Notes: a model not told the origin generated them from the sequence alone. A stretch of DNA of 64,000 nucleotides from Amanita rubescens (GCA_015039365.1 WION01000243.1:1-64000), one strand, 5' to 3'; shown: positions 45,003 through 55,863, numbered from the stretch's first letter. A program made the numbers and translations.

Positions 45003-45315
45003 TCAATGAACGATGTTGCTCAATACACGGGTCGTCTACTCTCATGAGTGCGAGAATCTCATGTCTCTCGCTCTTTTCACAATTTCTGTGCCATTCATTC
45101 ATGCATATCCGCCAACCACTGAATTGTAAGTAGCTTACCACGTCGCGCAGATTTGTACTATCTTCAGTATCAAGTTCGACGCTCTCCGGCTCTTGTTTGG
45201 CAACGACAATCATCAGCCTCAGCATTTCGCTTACATGGAATGGTTCACCCCGTTCCAAAGAACAGCCGCAGGCCTTTACAACGCTCACTACAGTAGTAGA
45301 ATGTTCGTATCGCAA
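44926..45315 (-). other. Possible exon of an unrecognised minus-strand gene
   Basis: After a CAG near 45340 the minus strand is open through RYLRYEHSTTVVSVVKACGC, PFHVSEMLRLMIVVAKQEPE and DVVSYLQFSGWRICMNEWHR. The composition is protein-like and the helical pattern is regular, but no start exon, family or clear downstream splice was found, and the last part overlaps the chimeric plus-strand frame. Confidence 0.25.
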
Positions 45316-45554
45316 GTATCGTTCCCGTGACTGATATCTTAGAGTATCTATCTCACACCACTACCAGGAAGGTGTATCCCTCGAGAGCGGAACTGTAACA
45401 TTGCTTTTAATAGATTTCTCGTCATTTCATGATTCTTCGAGATCCAGATTAACTATAATTTTCGAATGCTAAGAGACCTAATGCATATTACTTGAAACTA
45501 TATCTAAAACCCCTTAGCTAAAAACTGGATTGTGTTAATTAACTGTAAATTTGT

Positions 45555-45835
45555 GTAATTTCGGGAAATTCACGATAGAGGTTTTTCCTGATCTAGTAGG
45601 ACAGTAGGAAATTGAAAGAATGTTGTTGTTGACAGAAAGTGAAAACGGGTATCGATATGTTTGTTGAATCTTTTGATAAAACAATAGCGCCTTGGTTGTC
45701 GCAGAAAAGCGGGATTGGCGTAGTGATTTGGAAGAATGGTGAAAGTTCGTTGTGGTGCCAGAGTAAATCTTTTGCAACAGCAACGTACTCTGATTCGGTA
45801 CTCAATCCCGTTCCGCCAGGAACTGGTCACAAACG
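45555..45835 (-). mobile_element. Ty1/copia RNase H relic
   Basis: The minus strand carries STESEYVAVAKDLLWHHNEL followed by TPIPLFCDNQGAIVLSKDST, the RNase H signature (SSTESEYxA...PIPLYCDNQGAI-LSKD) of Copia polyproteins. Downstream fragments need frame changes and then end, with no LTR found. It is a short decayed piece, and it abuts the promoter of cyclin copy 2. Confidence 0.8.
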
Positions 45836-46006
45836 GTTGTTTGTCTGTGTTTGAGGCATCTCTGAACGCGTTCCTGCACGTGCTCTGGCGCGTTCGCATT
45901 ATTTGGCTAAGCTTCTTCCTTTTGGAGGCGTCAGAGTCCACCGGACGCGTTTGCAACTTGACCAAGGTCTTGTTATAACACCCGCGAGTCTACCTGACTC
46001 GTTCCA
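45836..46006 (+). promoter_or_regulatory. Promoter of cyclin copy 2 with two cell-cycle boxes
   Basis: Within 171 bp upstream of the ATG lie ACGCGT at 45866-45871 and again at 45945-45950 (MluI cell-cycle boxes), and a CACGTG at 45877-45882. The same two words occur upstream of cyclin copy 1, so a shared regulatory arrangement is plausible; binding is not shown. Confidence 0.5.
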
Positions 46007-47918
46007 ATGTCTTCCTCCAACATCCCGGTAAGCTTGATGATAGATGACTAAGTAACCCTGTTACCAACGCCATTCACAGGTACGACGTGCGGTCCGCACT
46101 ACCAGAGCTACAGCAAAGAATGTCGAGAATGCAACTGCTCGCGCAACTCGCCTAACGACGCGCTCTAAAACTGTACCTGCCACCGCTACTATTGCAGCCA
46201 AAGAACCTGTCTTCACTCGGCCAACCGCTGCAGCCGCTAAAGGGAAGTCAGCCGCTCCAGAGGATCCAGCTCCGTCAGCTGCAGTGAAAACAAGAAGAGG
46301 CGCACTGTTAGAAGTCACCAAACTCGTCACCAACAACGACGCAAAAGGAAAGGCGAGATCGACGCTGAAAGGAAAGGAAAAAGAGACTTCTTCCGTGCCG
46401 GAAAAATCCAAGCCGGTCTTGGTCAATGTGCGGAAGCCTCTTCAGGAAACTACCACTACGAGAGTCGCGGCGCGGCGCGTCACGCGATCCGCTACCATTA
46501 CTGCCAACACGAACAAACCACAACCTACCAGACTAGTGGGGAAAAGACCTGTTGTGCCCGAAGCGCCTATCCCAGAACAGCCGGAGCCAGTTGCTGAGGA
46601 AGCCCACGAAAAAGAGCAGACGACGCTTAACGTACCATCATCATCTCTCCGAAAGCGTCCTTCGAATCTCGCAGAGCAAACAGAGGAGCTGCTGCGTGTT
46701 TCCAAAAGACTTCACACAGAGACAAGAGACGCTAAACTCCACGATGATTCTCAAGAAGAGGTCGATAGAGTCGCCGCTGTTCTTATGCAGCATGACTTGC
46801 AACCCGAGCCAGTTGCGACCAGTCAACAATGGACAGACCTGGACGCCGACGATTGGGAAGACCCAGCGATGGCAAGCGAATATATCACCGAAATATGCGA
46901 GTATTTGAAACGAGTTGAGGTATGCTCTGCCCAGCTTGGATGAAATTCACCTTGAAATGATTGTTGTAGATGGAAACGCTGCCTGACACCGACTATTTCA
47001 GACACCAGCCCTACGTCAACTGGCAACATCGCGGCATGCTCATCAATTGGATCATGGAAATCCACGGACGATACCGTTTTCTGCATGAGACGCTCTTCTT
47101 ATGCGTCAACATCCTCGACAGACTCCTCTCTCATCGTGCCGTATCCCTCCAAAAGTTCCAACTAGTGGGTGTGGCATGCTTATTGATCGCCTGCAAGTAC
47201 GAGGAGACATGTTCACCATCCATGTCTGAGATGGTCGGCTTGTGTGAAAACGTGTACAAGCCAGAAGAGATAATACGGGCAGAGCAGTATGTTCTCAAAG
47301 CCATCGGCTGGAACTTGAGCTTCCCCGGACCGATGGGATGGCTTCGGCGAGGAAGCAAGGCTGACGAGTATGAAGAAAAAGCACGGACAATCGCAAAATA
47401 TTTCCTCGAAGCTGCGTGCCTGGAAAGAGGATTGATTGGGATACCATCGTCGTTGACGGCAGCGGCATCACTTTGGCTTGCGAGGCTTATCCTTGGGCGC
47501 GAAGAATGGGTGAGTCAAAGCGCATTCCAAGTCAACTTTGTCTTATCTAACATGTCCCAATTTAGACCCCTAACCTCGTCCATTACACAACCTATGAAGA
47601 ACACGAACTAATACCCATTGCAAACCACATATTAAACCATATTCTACAGCCAACCATGTTTCCTGCAGTATTCAAGAAATACGCGAGCAAGAGATTCCTC
47701 AAAGTAAGCATGTCGTATGCAAAGATATTTCATGTCTCTAAACAGTATTACAGTGCAGCGTTTACCTCAAAAACTGGACGCGTCAGAGGTGGTCGGAAGG
47801 TGCCGAGGTCGAGCTTGAAAAGCACGTCGAATGGCTCAAGGCCGACGTCAGGGCCATGAGAGAAAGACTAGCACTGCGGGATCTGCAGCGACTCGAACTC
47901 GGACCGCAAGTAAAATAA
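46007..47918 (+). CDS. B-type (mitotic) cyclin, copy 2
   Basis: Exon 1 (46007-46027, MSSSNIP) is joined over a 52-nt intron (46028-46079) to VRRAVRTTRATAKNVENATA, mirroring copy 1. The basic leader includes KTRRGALLEVTKLVTNNDAK, then SQQWTDLDADDWEDPAMASE. The cyclin box has HRGMLINWIMEIHGRYRFLH, ETLFLCVNILDRLLS, FQLVGVACLLIACKYEE and WNLSFPGPMGWLRR. The C-terminal fold reads TPNLVHYTTYEEHELIPIAN and YASKRFLKVS, with a coiled end EWLKADVRAMRERLALRDLQ; stop at 47916-47918. RGALLEVTKLVTNN may be a diverged destruction box. Paralogous to the minus-strand gene at 17566, with substantial divergence, so the duplication is old or the copies evolve fast. Confidence 0.92.
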
Positions 47919-48430
47919 CCTTCGGTGACCACCGGATTTACGAACCTTTAGGCTCATTTGCATAATTCATCTTTTCTCTTTAGCATGGCTGCATATCTTA
48001 CAACTAGTTATGTACCGATTATCTAGTGCATGGCAAGGACTATGGAACGCATTCGCATCATCATGATTCAGTGTAGTATTTTCGAAAGTTAAGTAATTGC
48101 CGAATTTAATTGGCTCTACTTGTAATGTCGTGACATAGTGTATCGGAGTGGGTGCACTGTGCCCTCATGGCACCCGCTTTCATGAATTATTAGCTAAGCA
48201 ATATTACCTTACTCACCTTTCTTGCAAAGCATCGAGGCATTGAATAACCTCATGGTTATGCTGCGCCTGCTGGGGTAGCTTCTTGGTGGGCTAGCGCGGC
48301 GGCATGATGTTGCGCCTGCTGGGCAAGCCTTGTTGACGACGTTGAAGCGCGGCCTGAGCTTGCTTATATTTGCATTGGTTGCGACCCCCGTGAGTGACTC
48401 GTATTGAATCCTTGTTCACCCTGTCTCACA
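47919..48430. other. Intergenic spacer
   Basis: A GGGTGCACTGTGCCC-type inverted word lies near 48150 and a repeated TGTTGCGCCTGCTGGG phrase at about 48257-48335. No gene is supported. On the minus strand the GCCTGCTGG repeats read as Gln/Arg-rich sequence of the kind found in transposon relics. Confidence 0.4.
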
Positions 48431-49402
48431 ATGGCGACAGCACCGGTTTCCTTCCCCGCAGACCTCGTCGAGCCAATTGTCGACTTTCTTTGGTCATTTC
48501 GACTCTCAATAGACGAGCGTATCGCCTTTATGACGTCAATGCCACTCTTCAACTCAACATGGAGAAAAGCATATATCCACGCATCAATAAAAGACGTTTA
48601 CATCCCTTGCTCCTCTTATACGAGCCACTTTCTCAGCGTTCTGCGCCGAGAATCAGAATTTTACGATGAAGGGACCCGGACATGTTTTGAAGCCAGGTGT
48701 CGCAGCATTAATTTTGTCATCGACCATCCCCTTGCTCCGCAGAATGGGTTTATGGAGGACCATCCGGCTGGTATGGCCATGGCGGATGTTCTCCGCTTTA
48801 TCAGCAATAACAAATGTTCCTACCTTCCGAACTTGCGCAAGATTGCAATTCATTATCACAACATGGGCTTCGATGATATATTCAACCATTCCCGATTTGT
48901 GGATTTCCCCTCACAGGTGATTGAATTGGAGATAATCCATACGTTCAGCCCCGAAGTGGACTCGGGCTTGCAAAACGAAGAGGATCATAACCCCCTCTCT
49001 TTTTCGTGGCACATACCAAATATCAGGCACCTAACTTTGGCAGGTGTCGGGTGCCATTATGTTGCAAACATGGTTGCGATCTGCCCGAATATTGTGGATT
49101 TGGAGCTCGACCTCACATATGGCCCTCTTAGGGAGATACGCTTTATTGCGCCTAACTCACTTCAGCGACTCGTATTGCATTCACCAGAGTTGGACGTCGA
49201 CTCATCAATGTCTCATCCAAGTGCTCATGTTGAACACCTCCCAGACTTGGATTATCCAGCCAGGGTGATATGTCTGGTCCCTGGTGGGGATAGATATTAT
49301 TACAGCAAGATGAAGGGCTTATGTGACATCACATATTTTTTCGAGTTGAGATACCCCGCAAATGTGGACTGGTGGAAATGGAAGAGGTGGTACTACTACT
49401 AA
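48431..49402 (+). CDS. F-box/LRR-like hypothetical protein
   Basis: A single-exon gene of 323 codons begins MATAPVSFPADLVEPIVDFL, a diverged F-box-like opening (P-DL---I-DFL), followed by FNSTWRKAYI. Later leucine-containing segments resemble degenerate LRRs (IPNIRHLTLAGVGCHYVANM, CPNIVDLELDLTYGPLREIR). It ends in an aromatic tail WWKWKRWYYY. Large families with this layout are common in Agaricomycetes; partners and targets are unknown. The upstream frame to 48404 adds only nine residues without a good start. Confidence 0.6.
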   Translation: MATAPVSFPADLVEPIVDFLWSFRLSIDERIAFMTSMPLFNSTWRKAYIHASIKDVYIPCSSYTSHFLSVLRRESEFYDEGTRTCFEARCRSINFVIDHPLAPQNGFMEDHPAGMAMADVLRFISNNKCSYLPNLRKIAIHYHNMGFDDIFNHSRFVDFPSQVIELEIIHTFSPEVDSGLQNEEDHNPLSFSWHIPNIRHLTLAGVGCHYVANMVAICPNIVDLELDLTYGPLREIRFIAPNSLQRLVLHSPELDVDSSMSHPSAHVEHLPDLDYPARVICLVPGGDRYYYSKMKGLCDITYFFELRYPANVDWWKWKRWYYY

Positions 49403-49647
49403 GAGGGATGGACAGCAGCAGTGGACATAGAGAGACAGACATTCAATAAAGGTCAGAAGGCAGATTCAGAGGGAAGATAACTCAAGGGTCTCGGCATTAA
49501 TAATTTATGTTTCGCCAAATTGGACAAAATCGATAAATTTGAGATTTTTTTGCATGATCACTCAAAACCTCTTTTTTTCCTACTTTCTCATTCATGCGTG
49601 ATAATTTGGTTGAAAAATTAAACAAAATATTCATGCATGAACCATGC
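49403..49647. other. AT-rich spacer
   Basis: AT-rich sequence with GCATGA/TCATGC words and no open frame of note, forming the left flank of the inverted-repeat element. Confidence 0.4.
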
Positions 49648-49655
49648 ATGAAACA

Positions 49656-50963
49656 AGGACCCCCGAAAACCCCCCTAGATGCTTGAGGCGCGAGAGGATA
49701 AAAACCTTGGGAAATTTTTTAAGGCCTGATGCGGGAAAGGATAAAAATTTGGGCTATTTTGGCCGTATGCTTGGGTATTTTTGAGGATAAAAAACACAGG
49801 TTGACGGCGGGCCTGAGCTGGCCTGAGCCAAGTGTAGGATAAAAAATCATGATTTGCGGGACTCGAACCTATGAACGACCAAATATTAATTTCGTTGTTA
49901 ACCATAGTAGTTCCCAATGAGTAATAATTTCAAACTGTAGTCTGTAGGACATAAAATAATTACCCCTAGCTAAAAGTCATCCGCCCATGCAGCGTCAAAA
50001 AGCAGCATGGCTACGTCTACATCATCTACATGGTGACACCTTTAATCATGAAGAATGGATAGGCGTCGGGCGCATGCGTCCTGAAAATCCAAACCTTATA
50101 CCAATAGGCCTCGCAAATTTATTATGCTTCTTGAAGTGCCCAGTCGCGTCAAGACTGCATACTACCCATCCCCCAGCTTGGACGTCTCGCAATTTATCGC
50201 ATTTTCGTTACCAGAACAAACTCACTCGTTGCCGAAAATCCGCGTTGTTGAATGTTTTTCATGCTCAGTTCCACCTCATCATTTCGTTGACGAGTCACTT
50301 CTTCAGTTTCACCAGGCTGTATTGGATGGAAGGAAAACAGAGGCGCTGGTGGGTGGGATTGGGCACGGTGGGGCGTAGAGGGGTCATGGGCAGGTGTTGA
50401 GGGGCTCAGCGTTGTTGTAAGAGGTGCCAGTGGTCGGGTTTGGGGTGTAGAGGGCTCAAGGGTCGCCATAGAGGGATTCGGCGTGATCATAAGAGGTGCC
50501 GTTGGGCGAGATTTGGCACGGTGGGGCATAGAGGGGTCGCAGGTGGGCATAAATGCATTACGCGTGGTTGGAAGAGGCAGCGGTGGCAAGATTGGTGGGC
50601 GTAAAGGGGTTCCATGAGCTAGAGTTGGAGGAATAGTCTTGGGGTGGGTTTCACTACTTTGTACGAGGGAAATCACTATGTTGAATTGTTCCGAAGGTAC
50701 AGATTAGTATCTAGGAGTTAAGTAGAGAATGTACATCATCGTTCTGAAGTGTAGGGGGCCTGAGCCATCCAGAGGATAGAAAATGGCTCACCGCTACCGC
50801 AGGTAGGCCTGAGCTGGGGTCGGGGATAAAAAATGGGGCTGCGGCGCGACGCGCCGCAGGCCTGAGGAAAAAGGATCAAAATCTTGAGATTTTCCTTGGG
50901 TAAAAAACCGCAAATTTGGGTAGGGGCCGCCTCAGGCATCTAAGGGGGGTTTTCGGGGGTCCT
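49656..50963. mobile_element. Non-autonomous inverted-repeat DNA transposon with 8-bp target duplication
   Basis: The ends AGGACCCCCGAAAACCCCC (49656 onward) and its reverse complement (ending at 50963) match over about 36 bp with one gap and one mismatch, continuing as TAGATGCTTGAGGCG versus TTAGATGCCTGAGGCG. The element is flanked by a perfect ATGAAACA duplication at 49648-49655 and 50964-50971. Total length is 1,308 bp. An 8-bp duplication is typical of the hAT superfamily. No transposase domain is visible, so it must have moved in trans. It carries a short frame (49987-50400) and a GC-rich minisatellite. Confidence 0.85.
50340..50600. repeat. Minisatellite of about 75 bp inside the inverted-repeat element
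   Basis: GGCACGGTGGGGC(G/A)TAGAGGGGTC recurs at about 50362 and 50515, with a diverged copy between (near 50438), giving a period of about 75-76 bp. On the minus strand it reads as repeated PSTPHRAQSHPPAPL and PSMPHRAKSRPTAPL. Confidence 0.7.
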
Positions 50964-50971
50964 ATGAAACA

Positions 50972-51718
50972 CCGAAAATCTTTTTTTTCGTCCATCTGTC
51001 ATCCGTGCATTATTCACGCATCATCAATGCGTTGTTCACGCGTGATTGTCGATGGACAAAATCCCTCATCCCGTTACAAAATGACATGTTTCAGATCGCA
51101 TAACTACCCCATGGCGCAATACTGTCACTGAAAGATAATAACTCACATAACAACCCAATCCATATGCCTAACATCGCCCCGGACGAATTGGGGCTCAGCC
51201 CGACATGTTGTCGCTCACCCACAAGTGTGGCAACTAAGCTAGGACGGCAGTCAGTATCGCGGATGGTATGAGAGCAGATGGGCTGACTTGAATGGCCGTA
51301 TTCTGTTGAGACCGAAGGCAGTTGGATCAGTAGCGACAATTGGTCAGGCTGGAGGTCTTACGGTTCGTCTGGCAAGTGTCGTTCGTTTACTAAGTGTTGA
51401 TGCTGCAATTGATTGACAAGAATTTTCAGTTACCGGCGCGAACTTATCCAGGAGAACCACGGCCGTTTGGTCCGCTGGGCAAGCTGTTGAAGCGGATAAG
51501 ATGCGCTGATGGTAATGAGCGTTACGCCAAGTGACAGCGTTGAGGCGCATCAAATTACCAGGCTGCTACTGCTCGTCGTCCGCATCCTCTACTGCCCGCC
51601 CCCGCATATCCCAATCGACCTCGAATCTTCACCATCAGGACATGGGATGACATGGTGGCGCCTGCCGCGTTCAGAGGAGGAGGTGGTGAAAGAGGGGTCC
51701 GTTGGGCGGTGAGAGCCT
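50972..51718. other. Intergenic, no supported gene
   Basis: Short frames on both strands lack family features. Tandem CATTATTCACGCATCATC-like words occur at about 51005-51045. The last 200 bp could include the start of the glycosyltransferase relic. Confidence 0.35.
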
Positions 51719-53087
51719 TTGCGAGGGAGATATGAGACGAGGTCCGCCATCATCTCTTTTTGGCCTCGACCAACGCACACTGACTACGACTGTCTCGTCT
51801 ATAGCGCGCCCGTCTCATCCTCAACCGCCTCAACGCAATCCTCGTTGCTCCCACAACGACGCAATTCAGAGACGCATCTACAAACCTCTCTGGCAAACCA
51901 CTCTTCACAAACCACTCATCAACAATTCCCTCTCCAGCAGCTCTTCTACCACCTCCTCAATTACACATTGGACAATATCCCTCGACCATCCAACTCACAA
52001 CACGCCCCTCCCCATCATGGATTAGCGGAGGATGCAGTTTTGGTGAGTTTTCCAGCACAATCATTGAACAATGGTGACGACAAACATCGTGTAGTGGAAC
52101 TTGTTGACATGGTTGTACATTAGGGACTGGGATACCATTTCTCATTCACTCCCCAAGACGATCCCCCCCACCTATTCACTGCGCCATCTTCATTCACGCC
52201 AAAGAAGGATGGCATGACAGACCCAGCTTCAACGGCTACTTCTTACGCGCCGCGTTTCCATCTCTCCCCGTTGAATAGCAGTATTCCCGGGAAGACCTTG
52301 GACATTCCGCCCGTCCCGTCGACGACTCGGACAAGGTTCAGAAAGCATTTCATTTCCCTTACGCGCATCGAGCAGTTGTCTGCGGTTCCCAGACGCAACG
52401 GACTGCTGCCGAAGCGTGGCAGTATATGCTCACAAACTTTCGTCTCGTGGGTGTCAGATGGTGAGGTCCGTTCCGGGAAGCCGTGTGGAGATTCGCCGGC
52501 GTTAAGAGCGTGGATGCCGTCGATTGGATGACTCACCATACGACAACCCACTTCACGGTCAACCTCAACTTGACAAGATGGTGACACCAAATTTAGTCCG
52601 CAGCGGCGCGTTTCAGGCTTTACTAGACCAACAAATACAAATTGCGGCTAGTACAACGGTGAGTCCCGTTTGTTGTTCTAGTAGCGCCGGATGAGAGCTT
52701 GATCGTGCACGACTAGTTTCTGGTAGGCGTACACGGGAGTGATCTCGTCTTCATGCCTCCTACTCGGGTATCGACTGTCATTGAGATATTCTACCTGAAA
52801 GGGTACACGCGTGACTACCAGTGGACGTCGACGGCTTTGGGGATGAAGCATTACGGTGTTTGGAACGATACGTAAGAGAATTATTTTTGATATGCTTTCG
52901 CTAGTGTCCGGCTGACCGATCTATAAGTTATAACAGCTACTTCTCACTTCCTCAACAAGAACCCCCGGTGGCGTATCCTCACGGATTTCAAAATGATTAT
53001 ATACCTGTGCACGGGCCAACCGTGGCGAAGCTTATTGAGGATAGAGTTGACGGGCAAGATCTTTTGGATCGAGAGGACGGTGCATAA
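51719..53087 (+). pseudogene. GT61-family glycosyltransferase, decayed
   Basis: The C-terminal half is the best part: FLVGVHGSDLVFMPPTRVST, VIEIFYLKGYTRDYQWTSTA and LGMKHYGVWNDT, then a GT-AG intron (about 52873-52937) and YPHGFQNDYIPVHGPTVAKL with stop at 53085-53087. This is the DUF563/GT61 signature (GVHG-LT---FM-P---V-E). Upstream, one frame gives GYFLRAAFPSLPVE, a TAG at 52274-52276, then KVQKAFHFPYA and GSQTQRTAAEAWQYML, which fits the family and makes the TAG a lesion. A 66-nt GT-AG intron could remove the stop, but it would also remove the conserved linker. The N-terminal part (LFYHLLNYTLDNIPRPSNSQ) is recognisable only in outline. Confidence 0.65.
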
Positions 53088-54674
53088 CGCAAACACGTTT
53101 CTTTACGAACGCGAACGAATCTAAAGGTTGACGCCATTTCATCTTGTCATGTTATGTTACTGGGCTATCGGTTGCTTTCGTGATAATACCTTATTATCCC
53201 TCTTCTCAGGCACTCGAACATTTTTTAATCATACACGGTATTGAGTATTTTTTTTGCTCAGAATAGGTGTTTATTATAGGTGCATTTTACTGGTAAATAG
53301 AATACTGTACAGGGTAGAGCCGCATGGTCGTTGGCAGGATGTTGAGCGAGTTGCAAGACACAGAATTAGTAGGCTTGGTCGACTCGACGTCAAAGACGAC
53401 GGTCATCTTGGCGAGAACGGATTGATTGTGCGCATAACACGACACCCAGATAATTCAGAGACCGATATGAAGTGTGAAGACAAGTGGCATGTCGACGATT
53501 TCGATGTTGTCTGTTGACAGGCGAACTCCCCACGCATAATCGCAAGTGGCCAACGCATGGGCAACACATGAGCAAAATGAGCCAATGATTATTTTGCAGC
53601 CAGGAGGTGGAAGTGGTATCAAGGATCATGCATGATCATTGCGTGATCATGGGTTATTGGGATTTCAAGGGTCGCATAATGCAGGAGTAAAGAGAGGTTA
53701 TGCACGTCGAAACGATTGATGCGTGACGCAGGAATAGGCACCGATTGGCCTTTCGTTCGCTTGTTCAAGTCCGAAACCGGGGGCTAGAGAGTCGAAGTGA
53801 ACAACGCGAAAGGGCGTCAAATGGAGATGGTTAGTTAACTGAGTTGAATGAATGGGTCTCGGGAGGTGAGTCGTACAACTCCTTCGTGTTCTTATGGTTT
53901 AGTGTACCACAGGTAGGGATTGGGCTCTCGTTCTCTTCTACAAGTTACCTTGGAGGTACGCGGAGAAGAAGGCAAGAGGGCGTCAAAGGGAGGAGGTTAG
54001 TGTTCGTGTTTCGCTCTGTCTGTTCATGGTTGACAAGGCAAGAGGACTTCACTTTGCCAGTTCAGTGCGCTCAGTAGCGTTGTTCGAAGTAGGATGATTC
54101 GAAGGACGTCAACGCGGTCATGACGCTGATAGATGCAGATGGATCATAGGTGAGCTACTCCTAGATGACGTATCGCTCTCCGAGCAATTCTCAGAGGTGA
54201 AAAGGCTGTACCCCATGTTACCCTACCTTGTGCTCCATGACCTACGGTAGTGGACATGAGCGTGATTGAGCTTCTTAAAAAATGGTATTTCTCACCTGTC
54301 GCTCGAGGAGAACATTGTCCTTTCCTCAAGGGAGGTCCTATACCTGCAGAGATGTAGTTGGCGGCTCGCCTAAACAGTCGAATAGACAAAGGTCTTCAGG
54401 GGGTAGGTAATTCTTCGTATCTATTGAGGCTGACTGAAACTTGGAGTATGTCATCAGGAAGAGACGATGGGCAATGGGTCAGAAGGAAGATTTACAAGGC
54501 TAGTAGACATATTGGTTGTTGAGCGATCTAGAGCCCCCCCTAACACCGGAATCACCACGTTCTTTCAATTTGTTCGACCTCAAGAATTTAAAAAATATGA
54601 ATCAACTCGCATCCAATATGCATATTGGCAAACGCTCCTGACCTTACTACCCGAAATAGTACATATCCCAACAC
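53088..54674. other. Intergenic/relic region with a near-palindromic GATC cluster
   Basis: No gene with a recognised family was found in about 1.6 kb. Open frames at 53254-53517 (plus) and 53390-53629 (minus) overlap and lack support. A perfect 14-bp palindrome GATCATGCATGATC lies at 53624-53637, followed by TGCGTGATCATG. A phrase AGGGCGTCAAA-GGAG--GGTTAG is repeated near 53813 and 53978. Confidence 0.35.
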
Positions 54675-55841
54675 CTAGTCTGACAACTGTGCCTCTAAAA
54701 GCTTTCTAAATCCCTCCAGGTACAAGGCTATACGCCTGCGGTTTTCAAGGGTCATGATGTCCTCGCAAGGATTAGGGACTCGCGCCTTGTGGCAATAGAC
54801 AATCGTCTGTATTGCAGGCTTCTCCCCCAAACGAACTGCGCGGTCCAGTTCCGCTGTGACTTTGATCTTGTAAAACGTAGGGATGAATTGCTCTGCCATC
54901 GTGATACCCAGAATGGTTTGTTCCTCTAACTCGGATGAATCCAACTTTGTCCCTTGTTGTTTCGCCTGCCACGCCTTAATGGAGTTATTCTGTTGAAATG
55001 CTCCAATCGCCGTTGCTACCAAATGCGCTTCTCGGTTGGAACGCCTGAAAATTGACTTGTCATGTTGAAGAATGAGCAAAGTTTTCCGGAAGGGGGCATG
55101 ACGGTGGACTTCAACATTGGCCGTTGTAACAGCGGATTCATTACGACGCATAGTGAGTCGGACCGGGTGGTCTGTTGTTAGAGTGGTGTGGGTCGGATGC
55201 AAATGTTCATATTTCATGAAGTGTAGCAAGTTCCTGAGGAAGTTATTCCATGCCCCTTCAACCATATAGGGTATATCATTGCACTCTCTGGCACGTTTGA
55301 GGCCCTTATCTAGTTGAAAGCGGAATTCCTTGGGAGTGATAATACCTTCCTTCTCGAGAAAGCCCGGAAAGCCAGAGTAATCTGGCAAGGGGCCGTCGAA
55401 GAATACATCCTGGTCCTGGTCTTGGACAATGATGTTAAAGGCAGCAAGATCAGCTAGCGTCCAGTCCATGCCGTCAAAGGTTTTTTTATCTAATAACGAA
55501 GTTGGCATCAGCATTATAGAGCAAAGTGACAAGCCGTGCACAGTACACTGGCAGTGGTGAATGATTCGGAGTGACTTCTCCCAGAGAGGTGAAACAAGAA
55601 GTGAAACATGAAATGCTGCATGCAAGTGCACGTGGCATGCCTCGACTCGCGATTTACTGGAGGAATTCAGCCTGTGATGAAGTAAAAACTTTCTGTCACC
55701 GCAAGCTTTGGCGACAACACCCATGACATTCTCCCTAGCTGGAGTCAGATCGAGCATGTTGAGCGCGCTGGAGAGCGTTTCGTCATGAAGCATGTAGGCC
55801 GCACGGCGCATGAGCGCAACCCGGCATTGTTCGGTGATCAT
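54675..55841 (-). CDS. Multicopy PD-(D/E)XK-like hypothetical protein
   Basis: From 55469 the protein reads MDWTLADLAAFNIIVQDQDQ and FFDGPLPDYSG, the head of a large Agaricomycete family I recognise by its DWT--DLAAFNI opening. It continues with FLRNLLHFMKYEH, a core NVEVHRHAPFRKTLLILQHD then KS, REAHLVATAIGAFQQNNSIK, FYKIKVTAELDRAVRLGEKP and a closing helix LENRRRIALYLEGFRKLLEA. In most relatives I recall the core strand has E-D-K (the E-x-K of PD-(D/E)XK nucleases); here it reads Q-H-D-K, so the acidic residue is changed and the copy may be inactive as a nuclease. The frame upstream of 55469 is open to 55841 and may be coding or UTR. It is head to head with the F-box gene. Confidence 0.5.
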   Translation of the reverse strand: MITEQCRVALMRRAAYMLHDETLSSALNMLDLTPARENVMGVVAKACGDRKFLLHHRLNSSSKSRVEACHVHLHAAFHVSLLVSPLWEKSLRIIHHCQCTVHGLSLCSIMLMPTSLLDKKTFDGMDWTLADLAAFNIIVQDQDQDVFFDGPLPDYSGFPGFLEKEGIITPKEFRFQLDKGLKRARECNDIPYMVEGAWNNFLRNLLHFMKYEHLHPTHTTLTTDHPVRLTMRRNESAVTTANVEVHRHAPFRKTLLILQHDKSIFRRSNREAHLVATAIGAFQQNNSIKAWQAKQQGTKLDSSELEEQTILGITMAEQFIPTFYKIKVTAELDRAVRLGEKPAIQTIVYCHKARVPNPCEDIMTLENRRRIALYLEGFRKLLEAQLSD

Positions 55842-55863
55842 TCCATCACGACTACCACACAAA

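Noticed and set aside
49850..49935. Possible tRNA on the minus strand (GGTTCGAGTCCCGC seen in reverse)
   Set aside because: The T-stem halves do not pair (ATAGG against CCCGC), and no acceptor stem or cloverleaf can be drawn. At best a tRNA-derived scrap inside the inverted-repeat element.
53254..53629. Overlapping open frames on both strands
   Set aside because: Neither has a domain, a splice-supported extension or codon pattern favouring coding.
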